From assembly GCF_003258515.1 (NCBI RefSeq), contig NZ_QGEH01000003.1, positions 310,001 through 374,000 of the forward strand: a DNA stretch of 64,000 nucleotides, written 5' to 3'. This DNA is from Marinobacter bohaiensis (GTDB lineage: Bacteria; Pseudomonadota; Gammaproteobacteria; Pseudomonadales; Oleiphilaceae). This document shows, piece by piece, positions 8,142-17,481 of this stretch. The notes beneath the pieces are model-generated. The model had not been told where the DNA came from, made no database searches, and saw only the letters and a list, made by a program, of their open reading frames with translations. The translations under genes and the position numbers were made by a program. The stretch's first letter is position 1, and each line of letters starts with the position of its first letter.

Positions 8142-9092
8142 TTATACCGTTTTCGGTATGGAATGGTTGGCCGTGCGATCCGCGCTGCCGGAACTGTCCC
8201 GGACAGCGTTCATGAAAAGCTGCAGTGCCGGCGACGGTAAGGTATCGGCGCGGGTGGTCAGGCCCACCTGACCCAGGGTTTCCTTGGTGTCCAGGGCCAG
8301 CTCGGTGAACTCACCGGTGGCGATCTCCCGGGCGACCACGCCGCGGGAAATGATCCAGACGGCGTCGGTCTGGCGGATGTATTCCTTGCCGAAGGCGTCG
8401 GAGATCGTTTCGATGCGATCGGGCAGGGCACCGATGCCCTGAGCCAGCAGAAATCGCTCCACCGAGGCGGCGATGATCGAATCCTTGGGCGGATACAGCA
8501 CGGTGTAGGCGCTAATGTCCTTGAGGTCCAGCGGACGGGAACGCAGCAGAGGATGGCCCGGACGCACCACGAACGCGACGCGCTCCGAGTACAGGTGCTG
8601 GAACGACAGCCCCGACATCAGTTCCGGTTCCGCCAGACGCCCCACCACCAGATCCAGTTCGCCCACGCGGAGCTGGCTGAGCAACAGTTTGTTGGGACCG
8701 GAGACCAGCTTGAGTGTGGCATCGACGCCACCTTGACGGAAACGCTGCACGGCCCGTGGCAGCACGCTGGTGGCGACGGTGGGCAGGACCCCGATGGTGA
8801 GCTGGGTCTGGCCACGCTGCTGCGCCTGGGCGATGCTGTTGGTGCCCTCCCGCAGGGCCGCCACGCTGGCCCCGGCGTAACGCAGGAAGACCTCGCCGAA
8901 CTGGGTCAGCTCCACGCCTTTCTTACTGCGTTCCATCAGGCGCACGTCGAGCATTTCTTCCAGCTCTTTCAGCTTCTTCGACACCGCCGGCTGGGTCAGG
9001 GCCAGCACGTCGGCGGCCCGGCCCACGCTGCCCTGGCGGGCGACTTCCAGGAAGCACTGCAGGTGGCGGTACTTGATCCGGTTCTCAAGCAT
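8142..9092 (-). CDS. pcaQ: LysR-type activator of the pca genes
   Basis: Transcription regulator of 316 residues, normal LysR length. The N-terminal winged helix-turn-helix (about 5-65) reads LQCFLEVARQGSVGRAADVLALTQPAVSKKLKELEEML, very like PcaQ and its GbpR/CbbR-type relatives. The effector domain (about 95-300) includes LTIGVLPTVATSVLPRAV and LDLVVGRLAEPELMSG. It is transcribed in the same direction as the pcaDC-H-G genes, directly upstream, rather than divergently. A 17-bp inverted repeat begins 14 bases upstream of its ATG, so its own expression is probably controlled by the factor that recognises the TRAP and aroE-like promoters. Confidence 0.9.
   Translation of the reverse strand: MLENRIKYRHLQCFLEVARQGSVGRAADVLALTQPAVSKKLKELEEMLDVRLMERSKKGVELTQFGEVFLRYAGASVAALREGTNSIAQAQQRGQTQLTIGVLPTVATSVLPRAVQRFRQGGVDATLKLVSGPNKLLLSQLRVGELDLVVGRLAEPELMSGLSFQHLYSERVAFVVRPGHPLLRSRPLDLKDISAYTVLYPPKDSIIAASVERFLLAQGIGALPDRIETISDAFGKEYIRQTDAVWIISRGVVAREIATGEFTELALDTKETLGQVGLTTRADTLPSPALQLFMNAVRDSSGSADRTANHSIPKTV
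8144..8159. promoter_or_regulatory. Candidate PcaQ (LysR) binding box
   Basis: Reads ATACCGTTTTCGGTAT: perfect 6-bp arms separated by 4 bp. It overlaps the last codons of pcaQ and lies about 89 bp upstream of the pcaDC start codon, the usual distance for a LysR recognition site. PcaQ sites described in rhizobia have the same 6-N4-6 architecture with arms like ATAACC and GGTTAT. The match in layout is good, but binding is inferred. Confidence 0.55.
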
Positions 9093-9105
9093 GGTCGCTT
9101 TACCT

Positions 9106-9122
9106 AAAATATAGGGTATTTT
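9106..9122. promoter_or_regulatory. Candidate operator, copy 3 (pcaQ / quiC)
   Basis: Reads AAAATATAGGGTATTTT, the exact reverse complement of copy 1. It sits 14 bp upstream of the pcaQ ATG and 200 bp upstream of the divergent quiC gene. That close to pcaQ it would most simply act as a repressor site. Confidence 0.6.
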
Positions 9123-9322
9123 CGATTTGGTTGAACGGATAGCTATTTTGGATAGTATGGGCGTCGAATTCCATTATTGCATATTGAAAACGATATAAAG
9201 GCCATTCGTTTATTCATTGTTCACCGTCGGGCTTTGCTTCTACGGTGGAATGATCAGCCGCGCGCCCGCCGGGCCTTTGGCCCGGCAGGCGGTCAGGACA
9301 CGAGCGATTTGGGGGCTCATTC

Positions 9323-11173
9323 ATGAAGAAGGCACTGGCAACGGTTTCCATTTCCGGTTCGCTGGAAGACAAGCTGCAGGCGGCCGCCCGGGCCGGCTAC
9401 GACGGTGTGGAAATCTTCGAGAACGATCTGACCCAGTTCGACGGCACGCCAGCCGAAGTGCGCAGCATGGCGGAGAATCTGGGCCTGGAAATCATCGCCC
9501 TGCAGCCGTTCCGGGATTTCGAGGCGATGCCCGAGCCCTATCGCTCGCAGAATTTCTATCGGGCGCGCCGCAAGTTTGAGCTGATGCACGAGCTTGGCAC
9601 CTCGCGCCTGCTGATCTGCAGCAACGTATCGCCTCACGTCATCGACGACCGCAATCGCGCCGCGGATGACTTGCACGAACTGGGCGAACTGGCGGCGAAG
9701 GAAGGCTTTCATATTGGCTACGAGGCCCTGGCCTGGGGCCGGCACGTGGCCGACTACGACGTGGCCTGGGACATCGTCAAACGCGCCGACCACGACAACG
9801 TCGGCATCATTCTCGACACCTTCCACATGTTCGCCCGGGGCAACACCCTGGACCTGCTGCGCGACGAGATCCCCGTCGACCGCATCGCCCTGGTCCAGGT
9901 GGCGGACGCCCCCAGCCTGCAGATGGACGTGCTGCACTACAGCCGCCATTTCCGTTGCTTCCCCGGTCAGGGTGACATGCCCGTGACCGAGTTCGTGCAG
10001 TGCCTGCGCGACAAGGGCTTCGACGACTACCTGTCCCACGAGATCTTCAACGACGAGTTCCGCGCGTCGTCGCCGCTGGAGAAGGCGGTGGACGGCATGC
10101 GTTCGCTGATCTGGCTGGAAGAGCAGACGGCTCCGAAGGAAGAAGCGCCGGTGGTGCCGGAGATCACCGATGTGGAGTTCATCGAGTTCGCTGTAGCCGG
10201 CGACAGCGGTGAGGAACTGCTGGCCCTGCTGCAGAAACTGGGTTTCCGCGAAACCCATCGTCACCGCTCCAAGCAGGTCAGCCTGATGCGCCAGGGCGAC
10301 ATCAACCTGGTGCTTAACCGTGAGCCGCAGAGCCAGGCCCACGAGCACTTCGAAGCCCATGGCGTATCGGTGTGCGCGCTGGCGTTCGCGACCTCCGACC
10401 TCAATCGGATGCTGCGCCGCACCGAGCGTTTCCGCAGTCGCCGCTTCGCCAACCAGAGCGGTCCGGGCGAGCTCAATATTCCCGCCATCCGGGGCATCGG
10501 CGACAGCCTGGTGTATCTGGTGGAGCGTCGCGAGGGCGTGCGTTTTTTCGATGTGGACTTCGTGCCGGTGGATGACGGTTCAACCGGCGGTATCGGCCTG
10601 ACCGCCATCGACCACGTCGGGCAGGCGGTTTCCAACACCGATTTCCTGTCCGCCTCGTTCTTCTACAAGTCGCTGTTCGACTTCAACGTGGAAGCCAGCA
10701 CCGACCTGCCGGACCTGTACGGCCTGGTGGTGAGCCGGGTGGCGACCAGCCCCAATGGTCGGGTGCGTATCCCGATCAACATGAGCGCCGCCCGGGAAGC
10801 CTCGGCGCAGCGCTTCATCAGCCGTTCGCGAGGCTCCGGGGTACAGCAGATTGCGTTCGACTGCGAGGACATCTTCGCCGCCGCCGAAGCCATCGGTGAG
10901 GACAGTCTGCTACCGATTCCCGACAACTACTACCGCGACCTGGACGCCCGCTTCGGGCTGGACCCGGAGCTTTTGGAGCGGATGCAGGCGCTGAACATCC
11001 TCTACGATCGCAACGACGACGGCGAGTTCTTCCATGCCTACACCCGGGAAGTGCACGGCGTATTCTTCGAAGTGGTACAGCGGATCGACGGCTACGGCCG
11101 CTACGGCGAGGCCAACGCCCACATCCGTCTGGCCTCCCAGGCGCGGGAATACCGCAACTCCGCCGACCAGTAA
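9323..11173 (+). CDS. quiC: 3-dehydroshikimate dehydratase, QuiC type, with HPPD-like C-terminal half
   Basis: Converts 3-dehydroshikimate to protocatechuate, linking hydroaromatic acids to the pca genes. Residues 1-265 form an AP-endonuclease-like TIM barrel with metal ligands expected at Glu134 (GYEALAW), Asp165 (ILDTFH), Gln192 and Glu240 (SHEIF). Residues 285-600 are a vicinal-oxygen-chelate pair like 4-hydroxyphenylpyruvate dioxygenase, an architecture known for proteobacterial QuiC. In the second VOC half the metal triad would be His431 (DHVGQ), residue 509 and Glu583 (FFEVVQR). Residue 509 is Gln in GVQQIAF where HPPD-type proteins have His, so dioxygenase activity is unlikely. It diverges from pcaQ. 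Confidence 0.9.
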   Translation: MKKALATVSISGSLEDKLQAAARAGYDGVEIFENDLTQFDGTPAEVRSMAENLGLEIIALQPFRDFEAMPEPYRSQNFYRARRKFELMHELGTSRLLICSNVSPHVIDDRNRAADDLHELGELAAKEGFHIGYEALAWGRHVADYDVAWDIVKRADHDNVGIILDTFHMFARGNTLDLLRDEIPVDRIALVQVADAPSLQMDVLHYSRHFRCFPGQGDMPVTEFVQCLRDKGFDDYLSHEIFNDEFRASSPLEKAVDGMRSLIWLEEQTAPKEEAPVVPEITDVEFIEFAVAGDSGEELLALLQKLGFRETHRHRSKQVSLMRQGDINLVLNREPQSQAHEHFEAHGVSVCALAFATSDLNRMLRRTERFRSRRFANQSGPGELNIPAIRGIGDSLVYLVERREGVRFFDVDFVPVDDGSTGGIGLTAIDHVGQAVSNTDFLSASFFYKSLFDFNVEASTDLPDLYGLVVSRVATSPNGRVRIPINMSAAREASAQRFISRSRGSGVQQIAFDCEDIFAAAEAIGEDSLLPIPDNYYRDLDARFGLDPELLERMQALNILYDRNDDGEFFHAYTREVHGVFFEVVQRIDGYGRYGEANAHIRLASQAREYRNSADQ

Positions 11174-11183
11174 CCGCGCCTGA

Positions 11184-11609
11184 TCAGGCCAGCCGCGGCA
11201 CTTTCTTCATGCCGCGGCGAATGGCCTGTTCCAGCCCGGCGCTGATAACGCGGCCGCTGAACGGCACCAGGTCGTCGAAGCGGATGGTGTAGTTGACCAC
11301 CGTCTGCCCGTTCAGGTCGTCGAAGCGCAGGCGGCCCAGATGGTTGCGGATAGGGCTGATGCTGGTGACCGTGTACTCGATCAGTGAATCCGGCTCGAAG
11401 GCAATGATCGTCTCTTCCAGTCCGATCGGACCGATGCCCACCTTGCGCACTGATCCCAGACCGTTGGGGTCGGCCTGGTCGCTGTCCTTGATGCGTTTGA
11501 CCGGCGCCCCCAGGATGCCGCCAATCCGGTTGTGATCGGCGAACAGCTTGAATACGCGTTCCCGCGGCAGGTCATATTGTTCCTGTATTTCAATGGTGTA
11601 GCTGGCCAT
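11184..11609 (-). CDS. SRPBCC (START-like) family protein
   Basis: A 141-residue single-domain protein of the polyketide-cyclase/dehydrase fold. It starts YTIEIQEQYDLPRERVFKLFADHNRIGGILG and ends in a long C-terminal helix (SAGLEQAIRRGMKKVPRLA), which together form the hydrophobic lipid-binding cavity of the family. GSVRKVGIGPIGLEETIIAFEPDSLIEY matches the middle strands. An AAGGA site lies before the ATG. It is convergent with quiC (10 bp between stops). No substrate can be read; it is probably not part of either neighbouring pathway. Confidence 0.82.
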   Translation of the reverse strand: MASYTIEIQEQYDLPRERVFKLFADHNRIGGILGAPVKRIKDSDQADPNGLGSVRKVGIGPIGLEETIIAFEPDSLIEYTVTSISPIRNHLGRLRFDDLNGQTVVNYTIRFDDLVPFSGRVISAGLEQAIRRGMKKVPRLA

Positions 11610-11720
11610 GTGGGTTCCTTGTTGTTGTATGAGGACTCAGCGTATCAGCTTTTTCCGCGAACAAAAGTGGCCGCATCGCCGTGGCCTCGCTCCGGCAAAG
11701 TGCCAGCCGTTGCGCCGCAC

Positions 11721-12596
11721 TCAGTGCCGCCGTGTGTGGCGGTAATCCCGTGGCGACAGCCCCATCACCTTCTTGAACAGCCTGGAAAAGTAATAGCTGT
11801 CCTCGTAGCCCAGCCCGTCGCTGATCTGGCGAAAGGTCAGGTCGGAGTTGTCCAGCAGCTGGCAGGCCCGCTCCACCTTCAGGTGCAGGAACTGCTGGAT
11901 CGGCGCCACGCCGGTCAGGCTGCGGTAGCGGGTGGCGAAATGGGCCGGTGACAGGCCGGCCAGCTCCGCCAGGTTCTCCAGGGTCAGGCGCTCGTCCAGG
12001 CGCTCTTTCATAAAGCTGTGGATGCTGTCCAGATCCAGCGGCTGGCGGTGGGCCAGCGGCTCGGTGCACAGGGTGACGGCGGTCAGCAGTTGGCGCAGCC
12101 GGTTGGCGGCGTGGATCAGTCCCGCCGGTCGGAAGCCGGTCTGCTGTACCGCCAGCAGTCCGTTGAAATCCACCAGCAGGCGCGGCTGCTGTCCGACATG
12201 GCGCACCAGCGTCTGGCGCGAAAAGCCCATGTGTTCTCGGAACGCGGGGGCCAGGCCGCCGGCGTAGTGCACCCAATGCAGGGACCAGGGCTGATCGGTG
12301 TCGGCGACGTAACGGTGGGCGGCGCCCCGTGGCAGCAGCAGTAGGTCGCCGGCGTGAATGCGATGGGCCTCGCCTTCCACGTTCAGGTGCGCGACGCCGT
12401 CGGTGCAGTAGATCAACAGTTCGTCGTCGTGGTGCTGGCGGTGCATGTGGTGCCCGCCGGCCTGGCGGTAATGGCCGAAGGCGACCGGGTAGAGGTCGCG
12501 GGTCAGGGGGTGTTCGGCCAGCATGCGCACCAGGCGCGAGGGCACCACGTAGCGGACGCTGTCGGGTGGCAGCGGCCACTGGGAAGTCCGGCTCAT
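11721..12596 (-). CDS. AraC family regulator, probable MmsR-like activator
   Basis: Regulator of 291 residues. The N-terminal cupin-type effector domain (about 20-160) shows HHMHRQHHDDELLIYCTDG and HAGDLLLLPRGAAHRY. The C-terminal two helix-turn-helix motifs (about 190-288) include TLENLAELAGLSPAHFATRYR and ISDGLGYEDSYYFSRLFKKVMGLSPRDYR. It diverges from mmsA across a 174-bp gap, the same arrangement as mmsR-mmsA in Pseudomonas, so it likely activates the valine/isobutyrate genes (inference from context). Confidence 0.87.
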   Translation of the reverse strand: MSRTSQWPLPPDSVRYVVPSRLVRMLAEHPLTRDLYPVAFGHYRQAGGHHMHRQHHDDELLIYCTDGVAHLNVEGEAHRIHAGDLLLLPRGAAHRYVADTDQPWSLHWVHYAGGLAPAFREHMGFSRQTLVRHVGQQPRLLVDFNGLLAVQQTGFRPAGLIHAANRLRQLLTAVTLCTEPLAHRQPLDLDSIHSFMKERLDERLTLENLAELAGLSPAHFATRYRSLTGVAPIQQFLHLKVERACQLLDNSDLTFRQISDGLGYEDSYYFSRLFKKVMGLSPRDYRHTRRH

Positions 12597-12770
12597 GCTT
12601 GAGTCCTGTCGGTCTTGTCATTGTTTTCGAAAAATAATCCATCACGCGCGAAATTTAGTCAATCTTGGTGCGTGAATCCCTGTGCTAGCATCAATGGAAA
12701 GTCGGCGCTGAAGCGCGTCATGTCGCATCAGCGGCCGTTCCTTGCCTACAAAAACAACAGGGGAATGACC

Positions 12771-14261
<1,491 letters not shown>

Positions 14262-14272
14262 GGAGCGCCGGT

Positions 14273-15439
14273 ATGGATTTCGCGCTGAACGAAGACCAGC
14301 TGGCCTATCGGGACGCAGCACGGGCTTTCGCCGACAAGGCGATGGCCCCGCATGCTGCCGGCTGGGACATCGACCACACTTTCCCTGTTGACGTCATCCG
14401 CGAGGCCGGCGAGCTGGGCTTCTGCGGCATCTACACCCCCGAGGATAGCGGCGGGCTGGGGCTGTCGCGGCTGGACACCTCGATCATCGTCGAGGAGCTG
14501 GCGGCGGCCTGTCCGTCGACCGCGGCCTACATCACCATCCACAACATGGCCACCTGGATGGTGGCCTGCTTCGGATCGGATGCGGTGCGCGACACCATCG
14601 CCCCGCGCATGGCCAGCGGCGAGTACCTGGGGTCCTACTGCCTGACCGAGCCCGGCGCCGGCTCCGACGCCGCCAACCTGCAGACCAAAGCGGTGCGGGA
14701 CGGCGACGGCTATCGCCTGACCGGTTCCAAGGTGTTCATCTCCGGCGCCGGGGCGACCCAGATCCTGCTGGTGATGGCCCGCACCGGTGCGCCGGACAGC
14801 GGCGCCAGGGGTATTTCCGCGTTCGTGGTGCCGGCCGATGCCGAGGGCGTTCACTACGGCAAATCCGAGGACAAGATGGGCTGGCACAGTCAGCCCACCC
14901 GTCAGGTCAGTTTCGACAACGTCCACGTGCCGCTGGAAAACCGGCTGGGGGAGGAGGGCGAAGGCTTCCGCTTCGCCATGAAGGGGCTGGACGGCGGGCG
15001 TCTGAACATCGCCACCTGCTCGCTCGGCGGTGCCCAGGCGGCGCTGCTGCGGGCGCGGGATTACCTGCATGAACGCAGCCAGTTCGGCCAGCCCCTGGCC
15101 CAGTTCCAGGCGCTGCAGTTCAAGCTGGCGGACATGGCCACCGATCTGGTGGCGGCGCGGCAGATGGTACGCCTGGCGGCCTGGAAGCTGGATCACGGCG
15201 ATCCGGAGGCCACGCTGCACTGCGCCATGGCCAAGCGCTTCGCCACCGACGCCTGCTTTGAGGTGTGCAACCAGGCGCTGCAGCTGCACGGCGGTTACGG
15301 CTACATCCGTGAATACCCGCTCGAGCGCTACGTGCGGGACCTGCGGGTGCACCAGATCCTGGAAGGCACCAATGAAATCATGCGACTGATCATCGCGCGC
15401 CGGGTGCTGGAATCCGGCGTTGCCGAAGCCATTCAATAA
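14273..15439 (+). CDS. Acyl-CoA dehydrogenase, probable isobutyryl-CoA dehydrogenase
   Basis: FAD enzyme of 388 residues that would desaturate isobutyryl-CoA to methacrylyl-CoA. The FAD/substrate motif YCLTEPGAGSDAANLQTKA and the second signature QLHGGYGYIREYPLERYVRDLRVHQILEGTNEIMR are intact. MGWHSQPTRQVSFDNVHVP matches the ACAD8-like branch. It begins 11 bp after mmsA with a GAGGAG-type site. Substrate assignment rests on the operon: all other genes here belong to distal valine catabolism. Confidence 0.92.
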   Translation: MDFALNEDQLAYRDAARAFADKAMAPHAAGWDIDHTFPVDVIREAGELGFCGIYTPEDSGGLGLSRLDTSIIVEELAAACPSTAAYITIHNMATWMVACFGSDAVRDTIAPRMASGEYLGSYCLTEPGAGSDAANLQTKAVRDGDGYRLTGSKVFISGAGATQILLVMARTGAPDSGARGISAFVVPADAEGVHYGKSEDKMGWHSQPTRQVSFDNVHVPLENRLGEEGEGFRFAMKGLDGGRLNIATCSLGGAQAALLRARDYLHERSQFGQPLAQFQALQFKLADMATDLVAARQMVRLAAWKLDHGDPEATLHCAMAKRFATDACFEVCNQALQLHGGYGYIREYPLERYVRDLRVHQILEGTNEIMRLIIARRVLESGVAEAIQ

Positions 15440-15453
15440 GGAGAACAACACCG

Positions 15454-16233
15454 ATGAGCGATTTCATCCGGCTGGAAAATCGTGGCCATGTGGCGGTCCT
15501 GACCATCGCCAACCCACCGGCGAACACCTGGACCGAGCAGTCCCTGGGCGACCTGGCGGACATCGTCGAGTCCCTCAATGCCGACCGCAACATCTTCGCC
15601 CTGGTGATCACCGGTGAGGGCGAGAAGTTCTTCTCCGCCGGCGCCGACCTCAAGACCTTTGCCGACGGCGACGAGGGTCGGGCCAACCGCATGGCCCAGG
15701 CGTTCGGTCACGCCTTCGCCACCCTGAGCCGGTTCCGCGGGGTGTCCATCGCCGCGGTCAACGGCTACGCCATGGGCGGTGGCCTGGAGTGTGCCCTGGC
15801 CTGCGACATCCGCATCGCCGAGGAACAGGCGCAGATGGCATTGCCGGAAGCCGGCGTCGGCCTGCTGCCCTGTGCCGGCGGCACCCAGAACCTGCCGTGG
15901 CTGGTGGGCGAGGGCTGGGCCAAGCGCATGATCCTGTGCGGCGAGCGGGTCAAGGCGGACAAGGCCCTGGCCATTGGCCTGGTCGAGGAAGTGGTGGCGA
16001 CGGGCGCGTCCCTGGACAAGGCCATCGAACTGGCGGAAATGGCCTGCAAGCAGAGCCCGTCGTCCATTGCCCGCTGCAAGAATCTGGTAATGAGCGCCCG
16101 TGATGGCCGTTCCCACGACGATGGCTGGCGCATGGAACGGGAGCTGTTCGTGGAACTCTTCTCCACCGAGGACCAGCGCGAAGGCGTCAACGCGTTCCTG
16201 GAAAAGCGCGCGCCCGAGTGGAAAAACCGGTAA
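15454..16233 (+). CDS. Enoyl-CoA hydratase (methacrylyl-CoA hydratase role likely)
   Basis: Crotonase-fold enzyme of 259 residues. ISAGADLKTFA-like oxyanion-hole sequence is at FFSAGADLKTFADGDEG, the second oxyanion segment is NGYAMGGGLECALACD, and LPEAGVGLLPCAGGTQNLPWLVG carries the second catalytic glutamate. In this operon it would hydrate methacrylyl-CoA to 3-hydroxyisobutyryl-CoA. An AAGGAG site precedes the ATG by a normal distance. The fold is certain; the preferred acyl chain is inferred from neighbours. Confidence 0.92.
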   Translation: MSDFIRLENRGHVAVLTIANPPANTWTEQSLGDLADIVESLNADRNIFALVITGEGEKFFSAGADLKTFADGDEGRANRMAQAFGHAFATLSRFRGVSIAAVNGYAMGGGLECALACDIRIAEEQAQMALPEAGVGLLPCAGGTQNLPWLVGEGWAKRMILCGERVKADKALAIGLVEEVVATGASLDKAIELAEMACKQSPSSIARCKNLVMSARDGRSHDDGWRMERELFVELFSTEDQREGVNAFLEKRAPEWKNR

Positions 16234-16247
16234 GTCCTGGAGTGAGC

Positions 16248-17321
16248 ATGTCTGAACAAGCGATTGTGTTTGAGGAAAAGCCCGCAGCGGGCGGCAAGCG
16301 CGTCGGCGTGGCTTGCCTGAACCAGCCCAAGGCGCTCAATTCCCTGTCCCTGCCGATGATCCGGGCGCTGGAAGCGCAGCTGGAGCGCTGGGCGGCGGAC
16401 GACGCCATCGCGGCCGTCTGGCTGGAAGGCGCCGGGGACAAGGCGTTCTGTGCCGGTGGCGATATCGTCGCACTGTACCGTTCGATGACCGAAGGTAGCA
16501 GCGGGCCGGACGAAGGCGTCGAGTTCTTCACCGAGGAATACGCCCTCGACTACCAGATCCACACCTTCCCCAAGCCGATCGTGGCCTGGGGCAACGGTTT
16601 CGTGATGGGCGGCGGCGTGGGCCTGTTGGCAGGCGCCTCCCACCGTGTGGTGACCGAGCACTCGCGGGTGGCGATGCCCGAAGTCACCATCGGGCTCTAT
16701 CCGGACGTCGGAGCCAGTTGGTTTCTCAACCACATGCCGGGACACCTGGGGCTGTTTATCGGCCTGACCGGCGTGCATCTCAATGCCGCCGATGCCTGCT
16801 ACCTGGGGCTGGCGGATCGCCGCATCGCCCATGAACACCGGGACGCCGTGCTCGACGGCCTGCTGCAATCCGATGACCTGGCGGCGGCGCCGCAGGCGGC
16901 CGTCAACGGCGTCCTGCGCACGTTCGAGCGGGAGTCGGTGGCGGTCATGCCGACCTCGGCGGTCCAGGCGCGCCGGGAAGCGATCGACGAGCTGATGGAC
17001 GTCGAAGGCCTCGCCAGCCAGGTCAAACGCATCGCGGACTACGACGGCGACGATGCCTGGTTCCAGCGGGCGGCCAAAACCGCGCGGACCGGCTCGCCCA
17101 CCACCATGGCGATACTCGAACGCCAGTTGCGGGAGACGCGGCTGGACGGCCTGAGAGCGGTGTTCGACAAGGAGCTGAAGCTGTCGATCCGTTGCCTGGA
17201 GAAAGGCGAGTTCGCCGAAGGCATCCGGGCGCTGCTGATCGACAAGGACAAGAACCCGCGCTGGCGTTATCCGTCGCTGGAGAGTATGGACCCGGCCTGG
17301 GTGGCGGGTTTTTTCGAGTAG
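16248..17321 (+). CDS. 3-hydroxyisobutyryl-CoA hydrolase
   Basis: Releases CoA from 3-hydroxyisobutyryl-CoA. It is 357 residues from the ATG at 16248, which has TGGAG upstream; it begins 14 bp after the hydratase stop. The long crotonase form is clear: DKAFCAGGDIVALYRS, the GNGFVMGGGVGLLAGASHRVVTE oxyanion loop, and MPEVTIGLYPDVGASWFLN with the conserved glutamate and aspartate of HIBYL-CoA hydrolases. The C-terminal ECH_2 extension ends RWRYPSLESMDPAWVAGFF. Length and the DVGASWFL motif distinguish it from ordinary enoyl-CoA hydratases. Confidence 0.94.
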   Translation: MSEQAIVFEEKPAAGGKRVGVACLNQPKALNSLSLPMIRALEAQLERWAADDAIAAVWLEGAGDKAFCAGGDIVALYRSMTEGSSGPDEGVEFFTEEYALDYQIHTFPKPIVAWGNGFVMGGGVGLLAGASHRVVTEHSRVAMPEVTIGLYPDVGASWFLNHMPGHLGLFIGLTGVHLNAADACYLGLADRRIAHEHRDAVLDGLLQSDDLAAAPQAAVNGVLRTFERESVAVMPTSAVQARREAIDELMDVEGLASQVKRIADYDGDDAWFQRAAKTARTGSPTTMAILERQLRETRLDGLRAVFDKELKLSIRCLEKGEFAEGIRALLIDKDKNPRWRYPSLESMDPAWVAGFFE

Positions 17322-17341
17322 GTTTACCTGGATCACGTGGG

Positions 17342-17443
17342 ATCCCCCGACCCCTCTTCCGTGAGGAGAGAGGGGAGCTTGAAGGCACTCTCGAGGAATA
17401 GCTCCCTCTCCCCTTGCGGGAGAGGGTTGGGGAGAGGGGGTAG
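17342..17443. repeat. Palindromic CT/GA-rich intergenic element
   Basis: Two adjacent hairpins lie between the hydrolase and mmsB. The first pairs CCCCTCTTCC with GGAGAGAGGGG near 17350-17375. The second pairs CCCTCTCCC with GGGAGAGGG near 17404-17427, followed by TTGGGGAGAGGGGG. This CTCCCTCTCCCC...GGGAGAGGG...GGGG form resembles short dispersed palindromes common in proteobacterial intergenic DNA. It splits mmsB from the rest of the operon by 160 bp. No other copy is seen in this window. Confidence 0.6.
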
Positions 17444-17481
17444 CTGCCAATTCCCAAACAAAAACAACAGGAGCAAAAAAC

